32,927 nt of DNA from Collinsella sp. CAG:166 (GTDB taxonomy: Bacteria > Actinomycetota > Coriobacteriia > Coriobacteriales > Coriobacteriaceae). The notes beneath the pieces were generated by a model. That model ran no database searches and was not told where the DNA came from. It was given only the letters and a program-made list of their open reading frames with translations. Where the stretch lies: assembly GCA_000434535.1 (NCBI GenBank), contig FR878685.1:1-32927 (forward strand), in the 5' to 3' direction. This document shows positions 23,313 through 31,373 of the stretch, piece after piece (positions within the stretch are counted from its first letter, which is position 1; each line of letters opens with the position of its first letter). The translations under genes were made by a program, and so were the position numbers.

Positions 23313-24112
23313 AGCGTTGCAGCTTTCTCGCTCATAACCGATACCTGGGATTGCAGCTCGTCTTGCGTGCGGTCGCCGGGGGCAAACCTCGTGCCGTACA
23401 GGAAAAACTCAACGTTTCCCTTGGCACCATGAATGGGCGACACGCACACATCGACCGGGAACAGCCCCCTGGCAGCAAAGAGTTCAACTGCCGCAACGAG
23501 TGTATCGTAGCGCACGGCGGGATCGGTCACAATGCCGCCCTCGCCCACCAGCGCCGCCGGAGCCTCAAACTGCGGCTTTACGAGCGTGCAGAATGCACCC
23601 GTAGGCGCCAGGCACGCCATCACCGCATCGATAATGTTCGCGATGCTGGTAAACGAGACATCACACACTGCCAGGTCGATGGCGCCGGCATAGCCAAGCT
23701 CAGGCAGCTGCGTCACGTTTGTGCGCTCATGCAGCGTCACGCGATCGTCCTGACGCAACGACCAATCGAACTGGGCGCGACCCACGTCCACAGAGACAAC
23801 GGTCGCAGCTCCGCGCTTGAGCAGGCAATCGGTAAAGCCGCCGGTAGAGCAGCCCACATCCAGACAGGCAAGGCCCGTCGGATTGATGCCAAACGCATCA
23901 AGCGCGCCTTCGAGCTTAAGACCGCCGCGGCCAACATAGGGAATGCGCCCCTTCACGTGCAACGGCAGGCCCGGGGTCACCTTAAGGCCCGGCGAAGTCA
24001 AACGCTCGCCGCCACTCGAGACCAAGCCGGCCATAAGAGTGCGAAGGGCATCCGCGCGATCGGCGCAGATGCCCTGTGAAATCAGTTCGTCATCAAGACG
24101 CACGCGTTTCAT
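23309..24112 (-). CDS. tlyA: TlyA-family rRNA 2'-O-methyltransferase
   Basis: TlyA methylates ribose 2'-OH groups of 16S and, in some bacteria, 23S rRNA. Residues 1-60 form an S4 RNA-binding domain (KRVRLDDELISQGICADRADAL). The rest is an FtsJ-like methyltransferase with YVGRGGLKLEGAL, SAM motif CLDVGCSTGGFTDCLLKRGA, LAVCDVSFTSI and VKPQFEA. Total 267 residues from the ATG at 24112, chosen because S4 domains start right there. An ATG at 24121 is equally open, and no clear ribosome binding site decides. It starts about 36 bases after xseB. Confidence 0.92.
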   Translation of the reverse strand: MKRVRLDDELISQGICADRADALRTLMAGLVSSGGERLTSPGLKVTPGLPLHVKGRIPYVGRGGLKLEGALDAFGINPTGLACLDVGCSTGGFTDCLLKRGAATVVSVDVGRAQFDWSLRQDDRVTLHERTNVTQLPELGYAGAIDLAVCDVSFTSIANIIDAVMACLAPTGAFCTLVKPQFEAPAALVGEGGIVTDPAVRYDTLVAAVELFAARGLFPVDVCVSPIHGAKGNVEFFLYGTRFAPGDRTQDELQSQVSVMSEKAATL

Positions 24113-24147
24113 GAATGCCATCAACCATTCGTATCCGGAGATGCGGC

Positions 24148-24387
24148 CTAGCTATCCTGGGATTCGTTTGCCGCATCCTCATCGTATTCCTGCTCGAGCT
24201 TGTCGGCCTCACGCGGCGTCAGCTCAAACTTATCGACCATGTCGACCGCGCGGGAGCCCAGCTCAATCGCCTCATCAAACAAATCGAGCGAACGCTCCAA
24301 GGAGGTATCCTTGGAGCGAACGGTAGCAATGATCTGATCCAAACGGTCCGAGATCTCATCAAAGTTGCGGACAGAACCCTCTGGCAT
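24148..24387 (-). CDS. xseB: Exodeoxyribonuclease VII small subunit
   Basis: A 79-residue helical protein with the XseB pattern: FDEISDRLDQIIATVRSKDTSLERSLDLFDEAIEL. It forms the small subunit of a single-strand-specific exonuclease with XseA. It begins 2 bases after nusB. The large subunit gene xseA, often the direct neighbour, is not present on either side here. The acidic tail DEDAANESQDS is typical. Confidence 0.88.
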   Translation of the reverse strand: MPEGSVRNFDEISDRLDQIIATVRSKDTSLERSLDLFDEAIELGSRAVDMVDKFELTPREADKLEQEYDEDAANESQDS

Positions 24388-24389
24388 GA

Positions 24390-24977
24390 CTACTCCTCGA
24401 CGGAGTCGGCCTCGACGGCCTCAGCAGCGTCCACGTCCTCGGATAGCACGCCAGCCTCGGCCTGAGCAGCCGCAACCTTTGCGGCAGCCTCGGCAGCCTG
24501 TGCCTCCTCGCGAGCGCGATCTTCGGCCAGCAGTTCTTGGTACAGGTCCTCGCCCGGCAGATTCTCGCTGCGAGCGATCTTACCCAGCACGCCGTTGACG
24601 AACGACGCGGACTGGTCGGTGCCATAGGCCTTGGCAAGCTCGACGGCCTCGTTGATCACGATGGCGTCAGAGACCTCCTCGTCGGTGAGGAAACGCATCT
24701 CGTAAACGGCGATACGCAACAGGTTGCGGTCGGCGCCGGGCATGCGCATAAGATCCCAGTTCTTAGCAACGGAGCGCAGAGCGCAGTCGATGCGGTCGAT
24801 ATGCTCGTAGGCACCGCGACACAGCTCCAGCGCATAGGGGTCGAGGGGACCCTTCGAGATCAGGAAATCGCCCTCGAGGACGCGCTCGAGCGGGCTGTCC
24901 GTGGCCTCGGCCTGGAACAGCAACTGCAGCGCCTGACTGCGGGCAAGCGTACGCCCGCGATAAACCTTAAGGCTCAA
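24390..24977 (-). CDS. nusB: Transcription antitermination factor NusB
   Basis: NusB binds boxA RNA together with NusE/S10 in rRNA antitermination. Residues about 8-150 match NusB: TLARSQALQLLFQAEAT, ALRSVAKNWDLMRMPGADRNLLRIAVYEM, DAIVINEAVELAKAYGTDQSASFVNGVLGKIA. A further tail of about 40 residues is rich in Ala and Glu, beyond the usual length of about 140-150. The start is a TTG at 24977 with AAGGAG, inside the end of the Asp23 gene, eight bases upstream. Confidence 0.93.
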   Translation of the reverse strand: MSLKVYRGRTLARSQALQLLFQAEATDSPLERVLEGDFLISKGPLDPYALELCRGAYEHIDRIDCALRSVAKNWDLMRMPGADRNLLRIAVYEMRFLTDEEVSDAIVINEAVELAKAYGTDQSASFVNGVLGKIARSENLPGEDLYQELLAEDRAREEAQAAEAAAKVAAAQAEAGVLSEDVDAAEAVEADSVEE

Positions 24978-24980
24978 AGG

Positions 24981-25343
24981 TTACTCCTTGGGGAAAACGA
25001 GGCCGTCGATGCAAACGTCAACACGCTCAACCTCGACGCCCACCTGGGCATCGATGGCGGCGACCACGGCGGCGCGAACGGCCTCGGCGAGTTTCTTGAA
25101 CGGATAGCCAAAGAACACCACGACACGCACGGTGAGTGCGAGCTTGTCGCCGACGACCTCGGCCTCGACCGCCGGCTCGGAAGCCGGGGCCTTGGACGAG
25201 AGCATCATGGAGACAAGGTTGGTGGCAAGGTCCTTGACGCCAACGGAGGCGATGCCCTCGACATCGGACACGGCGCGCGAGACGATGGCGGTCAGAACAT
25301 CGGGCGAAATGCCGATGCCGTCAATCTTGATTTCCTGGGGCAT
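24981..25343 (-). CDS. Asp23/Gls24 family envelope stress protein
   Basis: A 120-residue Asp23/Gls24 domain protein: IGISPDVLTAIVSRAVSDVEGIASVG at the N-terminus, then LALTVRVVVFFGYPFKKLAEAVRAAV and VERVDVCIDGLVF. In many Gram-positive genomes a copy stands between efp and nusB, as here. Its role is poorly known; members bind membranes or respond to envelope stress. It lies 24 bases after efp and 3 bases before nusB. Confidence 0.88.
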   Translation of the reverse strand: MPQEIKIDGIGISPDVLTAIVSRAVSDVEGIASVGVKDLATNLVSMMLSSKAPASEPAVEAEVVGDKLALTVRVVVFFGYPFKKLAEAVRAAVVAAIDAQVGVEVERVDVCIDGLVFPKE

Positions 25344-25367
25344 GAGTCCTCCTAGAAGATTTGGTTG

Positions 25368-25931
25368 CTAGACGCGGGAGACGAACTTGCCGTCGCGGGT
25401 GTCAACCTTGATGACCTCACCCTCGTTGAGGTACATGGGGACCTGGATGACAGCACCGGTGTCGATCGTGGCCGGCTTGGTGGAACCCTGGACGGTGTCG
25501 CCCTTAAAGCCCGGGTCGGTCTGGACAATGGTGGTCTCGATGAACATCGGCGGGGTCACGCCCATGAGCTCATCGTCGGCGAAGAGCAGCTGGCAGATGT
25601 CGTTCTCGCGCAGCCACTTGGAGTTCTCGCCCACCATGTCCTCGGGAACGGGAACCTGCTCATAGGACTCGTTGTCCATGAAGATGTAGTCGGTGCCATC
25701 GTTGTAGAGGTACTGGAACTCACGGGTGGTGAGCATGACGCTCTCGAACTTGGTGCCGGCGTTGCAAGTGTTCTCGACGACGCGGCCGCTCTTGATGTCG
25801 CGGGTCTTGTAGCGCACAAACGCGCCACCCTTGCCCGGCTTGACATGCTGGAACTCGACGATGGTGTAGACCTTGTCCTTGATGCGGAGACCGAGGCCGT
25901 TCTTGAAGTCGGCGGTGGAAATGGTAGGCAT
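25368..25931 (-). CDS. efp: Translation elongation factor P
   Basis: EF-P relieves ribosome stalling at polyproline stretches. The 187-residue product has the KOW-like N-terminal domain with the tip loop VKPGKGGAF, so Lys34 is at the site modified in other bacteria. Two OB domains follow (VMLTTREFQYLYNDG, ending DTRDGKFVSRV). The ATG at 25931 is preceded by AAGAAAGG; a longer frame is unsupported. No modifying enzyme such as EpmA or YmfI is seen here, so the modification state is unknown. It heads the efp-asp23-nusB unit. Confidence 0.95.
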   Translation of the reverse strand: MPTISTADFKNGLGLRIKDKVYTIVEFQHVKPGKGGAFVRYKTRDIKSGRVVENTCNAGTKFESVMLTTREFQYLYNDGTDYIFMDNESYEQVPVPEDMVGENSKWLRENDICQLLFADDELMGVTPPMFIETTIVQTDPGFKGDTVQGSTKPATIDTGAVIQVPMYLNEGEVIKVDTRDGKFVSRV

Positions 25932-25988
25932 AGCGACCTTTCTTGTTATGGGCAGAACGCACAAGCGTCCAAATTACATACGACAGAA

Positions 25989-25994
25989 ATTATA
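25989..25994 (-). promoter_or_regulatory. Putative -10 box of the efp transcript
   Basis: TATAAT in the consensus form lies 58 bases upstream of the efp ATG on the minus strand, just after the peptidase terminator. No convincing -35 hexamer is placed 16-18 bases upstream. Confidence 0.45.
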
Positions 25995-26024
25995 CACTTG
26001 CAGACGGCGCCTGCGGCGAGCGCA

Positions 26025-26068
26025 TAAAAAGAGAACGCGGGGCGTCCGAATCAATCCGGACGCCCCGC
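26025..26068 (-). terminator. Intrinsic terminator of the aminopeptidase gene
   Basis: On the minus strand GCGGGGCGTCCG/CGGACGCCCCGC forms a perfect 12-bp stem with an 8-base loop. The following GTTCTCTTTTTA is T-rich. It lies 24 bases after the stop at 26092 and separates this gene from efp. Confidence 0.88.
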
Positions 26069-26091
26069 CCCAAACTATCTACTGAAGTAAA

Positions 26092-27222
26092 CTAGCAGTC
26101 GATAACGTGCAGGTCGTGCGGGGTCTTGGTGAAGGGCTCATAGCCGTTCTCGGTGACCACGCCGTAGTCCTCCAGGCGCACGCCGCCCACGCCGGGCAGG
26201 TAGACGCCGGGCTCCATGGTGATAACCGAGCCGACCTCGATGATATTCTTGCTGCGGTTAAAGTTGGGCAGCTCATGGATGTCGATGCCCACGCCGTGAC
26301 CCAAGCCATGGTTATAGTAATCGCCATAGCCGGCATCGCCGATGATCTTCTTGGAGAGCTTGAAGATGTCGTTGCCCTCAACGCCCGGATGGATGGCGGC
26401 GACGCACTCCTCGTGCGTACGGCGCACGAGTGCGTACAGGTCGAGCTGCTCCTGGGTGGGCTCGCCCATCACGACAGTGCGCGTCATGTCGGAGCGGTAA
26501 TCGCAATAGCCCGCGCCGTAATCCATAAGAACGAAATCGCCCTTCTCGATCACGCGGTCGCTCGGCACGGCATGCGGGTTGGCGGTGTTGGAGCCGCTCG
26601 CGACGATGGAACCGAAGGCCAGGCTGTCGGCACCGTTGGCGAACATAAAGTTCTCGAGCTCGTTGCGTACCTGCTTCTCGGTCATACCGGGCTTAATAAA
26701 GCCGAGCATGTGCTGGAAGGCGGCATCGGTGATCGACTGCGCATGGCGCATGAGCTCGATCTCCTCGGCATCCTTGATGGCGCGCATCTTGCGGATATCG
26801 TCGTGCATCAGCGGCAGCATACAGGCGACGGAACGGTCCTCCAGGCCGCGCTGAATACCCTGGTAGAAATTAATCTGCATATCGTCCTCGACAGCGCAGA
26901 CGCGGCATTTGTTGGCCGCGATCTTGCCGGCGACCCAACCGGGGATGGTGCCCTCATCCATGTCGTAGACCCAGGGGCTGCCGGCTGGCGTGTTCTCCTC
27001 AAAGCTGTTGAGGTAGCGCGAGTCGGTGTGGAACAGGCACTGGTCGGCCGTAATAAACGCAGCGTGCGGGAACTCGAAGGTGTAGTCGAAGACGCCCTTC
27101 ACGCCCGTAAGCCAACGAAGGTTGGCCTCGTCGCGCACCACGATGGCGTCGTAGCCACGCTCGACCATCAGGGCGCGGACACGCTCGATACGACCGGCAG
27201 GACCGGCAGCAAACTCAGACAT
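26092..27222 (-). CDS. M24B family Xaa-Pro aminopeptidase
   Basis: A cytosolic metallopeptidase that removes N-terminal residues ahead of proline. The 376-residue product has a creatinase-like N-terminal domain (IERVRALMVERGYDAIVVRDEANLRWLTG). The pita-bread catalytic domain holds all metal ligands: Asp pair in LMDYGAGYCDYRSDMTRT, His in GLGHGVGIDIHE, Glu in ITMEPGVYLPG and Glu in GVRLEDYGVV. The ATG at 27222 has AAAGGA upstream. A peptidase of this kind directly before efp is very common in Gram-positive genomes. PepP versus PepQ (dipeptidase) use cannot be told. Confidence 0.92.
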   Translation of the reverse strand: MSEFAAGPAGRIERVRALMVERGYDAIVVRDEANLRWLTGVKGVFDYTFEFPHAAFITADQCLFHTDSRYLNSFEENTPAGSPWVYDMDEGTIPGWVAGKIAANKCRVCAVEDDMQINFYQGIQRGLEDRSVACMLPLMHDDIRKMRAIKDAEEIELMRHAQSITDAAFQHMLGFIKPGMTEKQVRNELENFMFANGADSLAFGSIVASGSNTANPHAVPSDRVIEKGDFVLMDYGAGYCDYRSDMTRTVVMGEPTQEQLDLYALVRRTHEECVAAIHPGVEGNDIFKLSKKIIGDAGYGDYYNHGLGHGVGIDIHELPNFNRSKNIIEVGSVITMEPGVYLPGVGGVRLEDYGVVTENGYEPFTKTPHDLHVIDC

Positions 27223-27354
27223 GCAGATTCCTTTCTTGTTGTCTCAATATAGACGGGACGGGTCTCAACCGAACGACGGAATCGCATGCGATCCGCAACC
27301 GATTGAAAACCCGCCCCTCAACATGATACGAAAGACGATGGAAGTCAATAAATC

Positions 27355-28464
27355 TTAGAGAAGTTCTTTACGAGAAGCCAAGTAGGCGTGAGCATGGCGC
27401 TCAAGAACCTCGTCCTCGACGCTCGTTAGGCGAATGGCGCCGAGCGCCGCGGGCAGCGGCAGCATGCTGCGGTTCGAGCGGACAAACTGCTGTCTGCGGA
27501 ACTCCTCGATATATGCGGCAGGCTCCAAGTCGAAGGCAAGCTCCTCGATGCCAAAGTCCTCCAGGCAGTCATCGAGATCAAACACATAGTCGATATCGAA
27601 GTCGCAGGCATCGTGTGCTAGGCGCGCCTCAAAGCGCATGCCCTCGGACAACAGCTGGTAGGCAGGGACCTGCGAAGCGGCATCGCCCAAGCAGGCGCGC
27701 AGGGTGCGCTCCCCCGTCTTGCCAAAATCGAGCGCATGGCGAGCGCTCGGGTTCGTGGCCATCAGTACGTCCTTGCAGGCAGTCTGAGACCATTGAACGG
27801 CATTGACGAGCGCGACCTCCTCGCCCGCGAGGATCTCGGGGACGGTCTCAGTAAACTGATTCCAGCGGGACTTACTGCTCGAAAGCATGGTGCCAACAAG
27901 CACCACAAAGCCGAGCTTGAGGTCCTCGGGGTCCGCCTCACGAACAAGGTCGAGGTCACACACGACCAAGCCCGGTTCGGGACGGAACGCGATAGCGGGA
28001 AGCGCATTGGAAGACGAGGCGACGAGCGGCTTCATGGTCGTCGCGACCGTGAGCATGGCGTCGAAGGTCGTCGGCAACAGCGCGCACTCGGTTCGGCCGC
28101 ACCACTGGTTGGCGCACCAGCTAACAACCGAGCAGGTTGCGGCATCGCCAACGGCGACAACCAGATCGTCGCAGGTAACGGCGTTGGCAGACAGGGCGCC
28201 AAAGATAGCATCAGCATCGGCCAGCGTGGCACCAGCAGGCGAAACCTCGAGGACTAGCGGCGACACGGCAAAACCGGCGTCGACCAGCGCATGCTCGACG
28301 ACTTCACCAAAACGCTCGGATGTGGCGGTGTTCCAAACGACCATCGCGCGCTTAGGCTTGCCCACGGCCGAGGCAAACATACGCGACAGTTCATCGAACG
28401 CACCCAATCCGACACGGACATCGACGCTGCGGTTTTGGAAATTGATCAGTTGACGGCGAATCAT
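27355..28464 (-). CDS. 3-dehydroquinate synthase-like protein lacking active-site residues
   Basis: A 369-residue protein that can be aligned by eye over its full length with AroB. It starts RRQLINFQNRSVDVRVG and has LVVAVGDAATCSV, LLPTTFDAMLTVATTMKPL, VVCDLDLV, HALDFGKTGERTL and SEGMRFEARLAHD. Compared with active AroB, the NAD loop GGGVVGD is reduced to VGDAATC. SSVGGKT is replaced by TVATTMK, the zinc Glu region reads LGFVVLVG, HTFGH becomes KTGER, and the HGE motif is QLLSE. So none of the three metal ligands is kept. It overlaps aroK by 4 bases (ATGA), exactly where aroB would stand. It may be a pseudoenzyme with a structural role, or decaying. The reading frame is intact. The first ATG (28464) is chosen over an upstream codon at 28497. 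Confidence 0.7.
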   Translation of the reverse strand: MIRRQLINFQNRSVDVRVGLGAFDELSRMFASAVGKPKRAMVVWNTATSERFGEVVEHALVDAGFAVSPLVLEVSPAGATLADADAIFGALSANAVTCDDLVVAVGDAATCSVVSWCANQWCGRTECALLPTTFDAMLTVATTMKPLVASSSNALPAIAFRPEPGLVVCDLDLVREADPEDLKLGFVVLVGTMLSSSKSRWNQFTETVPEILAGEEVALVNAVQWSQTACKDVLMATNPSARHALDFGKTGERTLRACLGDAASQVPAYQLLSEGMRFEARLAHDACDFDIDYVFDLDDCLEDFGIEELAFDLEPAAYIEEFRRQQFVRSNRSMLPLPAALGAIRLTSVEDEVLERHAHAYLASRKELL

Positions 28465-28994
28465 AGCAGCCCACGCTCCAAAAGCATCTCGGCACAAAGG
28501 TAGGAAACGTCCTCGAAGGACTTGTTGCGAATATCAAGGGTAAGGTCGGCGGCCTGGCGATACAGCGGACGGCGATGCTCAAACAAGCGCGCGGCATGCT
28601 CGGGCGAGCGGAAATCGGGGCGCGTGTCGGACCGACGGATCTGGCGAATCGAATCCTCGAAGTCGCCCTCGAGGTACACGCACGTACCCATTTCGTGCAT
28701 CAGCTCAATATTCACCGGCGTCTCGACAATGCCGCCCCCGCACGAAACCAACAGGCTGCGCTCACTTTGGAGCGAACGGAGCGCCGAGGTCTCGAGCTCA
28801 CGAAAACGATCCTCGCCCTCGGTCTCAAAAATCTCGGTTACCGACTTACCGCAACGGCGCACGACCAGTCGGTCGGTATCGATAAAACGCCGCTTGAACA
28901 TAGTGCCGACGTTGCGCGCGAGCGTCGATTTGCCCGCGCCCAAAAAGCCGATAAAGAAGATATGGTCGCAGCCGTGTTTGGTGTGCTGGGACAT
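28461..28994 (-). CDS. aroK: Shikimate kinase
   Basis: It phosphorylates shikimate with ATP in the aromatic amino-acid pathway. The 177-residue P-loop protein has FFIGFLGAGKSTLARNVG, the FIDTDRLV acid, the DRFRELE arginine, SCGGGIVE, TRPDF and the late RRPLYRQAAD. All substrate-contact positions known for the family appear present, so this enzyme should work, unlike its AroB-like neighbour. The start at 28994 follows the yqeG stop by 8 bases. Confidence 0.92.
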   Translation of the reverse strand: MSQHTKHGCDHIFFIGFLGAGKSTLARNVGTMFKRRFIDTDRLVVRRCGKSVTEIFETEGEDRFRELETSALRSLQSERSLLVSCGGGIVETPVNIELMHEMGTCVYLEGDFEDSIRQIRRSDTRPDFRSPEHAARLFEHRRPLYRQAADLTLDIRNKSFEDVSYLCAEMLLERGLL

Positions 28995-29002
28995 GACGAG
29001 AC

Positions 29003-29500
29003 CTATTCCTCGCAGGGAAGGTCGCGCAGGGCCCGGCGCTCAAAGATACGGAAGATCTGCGTATACCACAGGTCTTGCGTCGCCTGCGGCTTAACCAAGA
29101 TGGTATCGACGCCGGCGAAGTTGCCGCTCCACACGTCCGTGTAGAGCTGATCACCGATCAGCACCGCCTCGTCAGCCGTGGCGCCGAGGCGCTTAAGACC
29201 CGCCCTGAGGGCAAACGGCGCCGGCTTCATGGCGTGGCTGATGGCCTCGAGTCCCAGCTCGCGTGCCGATGCCATGACCTGGTCGCGATGCCAGTTATTG
29301 GACACCATGCACAGCTTAAAGCCTTTGGCGCGGGCGGCGTCGAGCCAAGCGGAAATCGCGGCGGGGACCTGCTCGGTGTCGCGCGGCACCAGGGTGTTAT
29401 CGCGATCGAGCAGAATGGCGCGTTTGCCGTCGGCCCACAGGGTATCGAGATCGATGCGATCGACCGAGGCAACGTATCGTTTGGGGCTAAAAATCCTCAT
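29003..29500 (-). CDS. YqeG family HAD-IIIA phosphatase
   Basis: A 165-residue HAD hydrolase with motif I LLDRDNTLV, motif II VSNNW, motif III KPAPFALRAGL and motif IV VLIGDQLYTDVWSGN. YqeG-type proteins are widespread in Gram-positive bacteria; one relative dephosphorylates phosphatidylglycerophosphate in plants and yeast, so a PGP phosphatase role is a possibility, not shown. The ATG at 29500 comes one base after the mltG stop; longer in-frame codons lie inside mltG. Confidence 0.88.
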   Translation of the reverse strand: MRIFSPKRYVASVDRIDLDTLWADGKRAILLDRDNTLVPRDTEQVPAAISAWLDAARAKGFKLCMVSNNWHRDQVMASARELGLEAISHAMKPAPFALRAGLKRLGATADEAVLIGDQLYTDVWSGNFAGVDTILVKPQATQDLWYTQIFRIFERRALRDLPCEE

Positions 29501-29501
29501 G

Positions 29502-30935
29502 CTAATTCCAAGACTGTTGATGCTCTTCGTAGGTTTGCGAGAAGTACTCCTCGTCCTGCGTAATGTAGAAATACAGGTCATCGGAGTCGGTCGGCTCAAG
29601 CGTGGCCTTGAGTGCCTCGAGCGACGGAGAGCAGATGGGCGTGGGCGGTAGGCCCTCGTGCTTATAGGTGTTATACGGACTATCGCTCTGCAGGTCGTCG
29701 GCGGTAACCTCGCCACCGGTGACATACATCATGGTCGCATCGCTGTTGAGATAGCGCAGACCGTCGAGTTTGCCGGCAAGGCGGTTGTAGAAGACCGAGG
29801 CCACGTGCGCACGTTGATCGGCGTTGAGGCCCTCGCGCTCAACGATAGAGGCCAAGTTGACGATGTCGTAGTCGGACATCTCCACGCCGTAGCGTTCCTT
29901 GATCTTGGCTTCGCAGCTCGCAAAGTCAAGCGACTTGTACTCGGTCTTAAACTGATCGAGCATGGCGCGAATCACGTCATCGGCCGTCGGCGAATCGCCC
30001 AGCGAATAGGTCTTGGGGAACAAGAAACCCTCGAGCGAATCGTTGGCGGCGCCCTTAAGGAAGCTATAGTCGTCAACGTAGTTGGAGGCCTTGGCCTGGT
30101 TGAGGAAGTCTTCCTTAGAGATGCTGTCGTAGGCCTGGGCCACACGGTCGGCGACTTGATCGACCGTTAGGCCCTCAGGGATAGTCAGCGCATTGGAGCC
30201 CGCGTTGGGGCCTTCCATGAGCTGCTGAACAACCTTGGTCGCATCCATGAGTGTGGTGAACGAATAATCACCAGGCTTGAGCGACATATCGGCGTTGAGC
30301 TTTTTCACCGCCGCATAGTAATCCTTGGGATTTTCGACGATATGGTTCTCAGAGAGAATCGAGGCGATAGTATCGCCCGAGGCACCGTCGGGAATCGTGA
30401 TAGTAACTTGCTGGCCAGCAGCGACTTTCGCATCCTCACCGCCAAAGAAGCCCTTGACGGCTGGCACGACAAAGAAAACGATCGCGACAAGCGCAAGCAC
30501 GGCGACGACGCCACCGATAATCATAGGCACCGGGGAGCTTTTCTTTTGAGCACCGCGACGAGCATGCGTGTTGTAGCTCGAGCGGGTCGCCGGAGCAACG
30601 CCATGCGAACCGCGAGCGTGATGCGAATGCGATTGGGGGGCCTGCGTACGCCGGGTAGGTGCCTGCTGCTTAAAGCGGGTGCCGCCTGCAGGCTGGGCCG
30701 TACGAGCAGTGGGCTGCTGAGCCGCGTGAGAAGCCGGTTGCTGAACCGAACGAGCAGAAGGCTGCTGACCCGTCCGTTGAACAGGTTGGCCCGAATGAGA
30801 GAAGGACTGCACCGGGCGCGCGGCAGGCTGTGTTGGGCGCTGCGTCCGCTGTGCCGGACGCTGGCCAGGCTGGGCTGGGCGCGACGCCGGCTGCTGCGTA
30901 CGATTCGGCTGGCGCGGATCGGAAGCGCTAGGCAT
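29502..30935 (-). CDS. mltG: Endolytic murein transglycosylase MltG with long basic N-terminus
   Basis: MltG cleaves nascent peptidoglycan glycan strands and sets their length. The 477-residue product has a cytosolic tail of about 130 residues very rich in Gln, Pro, Arg, Thr and Ala (QPASRPAQPGQRPAQ pattern). One membrane helix follows (VPMIIGGVVAVLALVAIVFFV). The extracellular part has a LysM-like region (ITIPDGASGDTIASIL) and the catalytic YceG core with LASIVEREG (catalytic Glu), FYNRLAGKLDGLRYLNSDAT and YNTYKHEGLPPTPI. The ATG at 30935 has GAGGAGG upstream and overlaps ruvX by 8 bases. The tail is far longer than in Escherichia coli MltG; extended tails are known in Actinobacteria. Confidence 0.93.
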   Translation of the reverse strand: MPSASDPRQPNRTQQPASRPAQPGQRPAQRTQRPTQPAARPVQSFSHSGQPVQRTGQQPSARSVQQPASHAAQQPTARTAQPAGGTRFKQQAPTRRTQAPQSHSHHARGSHGVAPATRSSYNTHARRGAQKKSSPVPMIIGGVVAVLALVAIVFFVVPAVKGFFGGEDAKVAAGQQVTITIPDGASGDTIASILSENHIVENPKDYYAAVKKLNADMSLKPGDYSFTTLMDATKVVQQLMEGPNAGSNALTIPEGLTVDQVADRVAQAYDSISKEDFLNQAKASNYVDDYSFLKGAANDSLEGFLFPKTYSLGDSPTADDVIRAMLDQFKTEYKSLDFASCEAKIKERYGVEMSDYDIVNLASIVEREGLNADQRAHVASVFYNRLAGKLDGLRYLNSDATMMYVTGGEVTADDLQSDSPYNTYKHEGLPPTPICSPSLEALKATLEPTDSDDLYFYITQDEEYFSQTYEEHQQSWN

Positions 30936-31356
30936 GCTGGACCTCCTCGTTTTTACGATCGAGCCACGTCTGCAAAAACAGGCTGGCGGCAATCATGTCG
31001 ATCTTGCCCCTCATCTGCTTTTCGTTGAGTCCCTGCTCGCGCAGGATACGCTTGGCCTCTTGCGAGGACAGACGCTCGTCCTCAAACTCCAGCGGAAGAT
31101 CGAGCTCGTCGGCAATCTTTTGCGCCACAGCGGCAACGCGCTCGGCCTGAGGGCCGGGCTCACCGGCCATGGTCAGGGGACGTCCGCTTACCAGGATGTC
31201 GGGCTCATAGTCCTCGACCAGGTAGCGGAACGTCTTGGCCATACCGGTGACCTCGGCGGCCGGGAGCACCTTGACGGGCATCGCCATCTTGCCATCACGG
31301 CTCGAGACGGCGATGCCAATCCTGGTCTCCCCTATGTCCAACGCAAGCGCGACCAC
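30928..31356 (-). CDS. ruvX: RuvX/YqgF Holliday junction resolvase-like protein
   Basis: A 142-residue RNase H-like nuclease: ALALDIGETRIGIAVS with the first acid, VSGRPLTMAGEPGPQAERV, EFEDERLSSQEAKRIL and the last acid in KIDMIAASLFLQTWLD. The family takes part in pre-16S rRNA processing and may resolve Holliday junctions. A GTG start at 31356, 17 bases after the alaS stop, gives the canonical N-terminus. The end overlaps mltG. Confidence 0.93.
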   Translation of the reverse strand: MVALALDIGETRIGIAVSSRDGKMAMPVKVLPAAEVTGMAKTFRYLVEDYEPDILVSGRPLTMAGEPGPQAERVAAVAQKIADELDLPLEFEDERLSSQEAKRILREQGLNEKQMRGKIDMIAASLFLQTWLDRKNEEVQHA

Positions 31357-31373
31357 AGTGACTTCTTAGATTC

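Noticed and set aside
27223..27354. Small gene between the aminopeptidase and the AroB-like gene
   Set aside because: No start with a ribosome binding site and no open frame of useful length; it most likely holds only the peptidase promoter (a TATATT is present).
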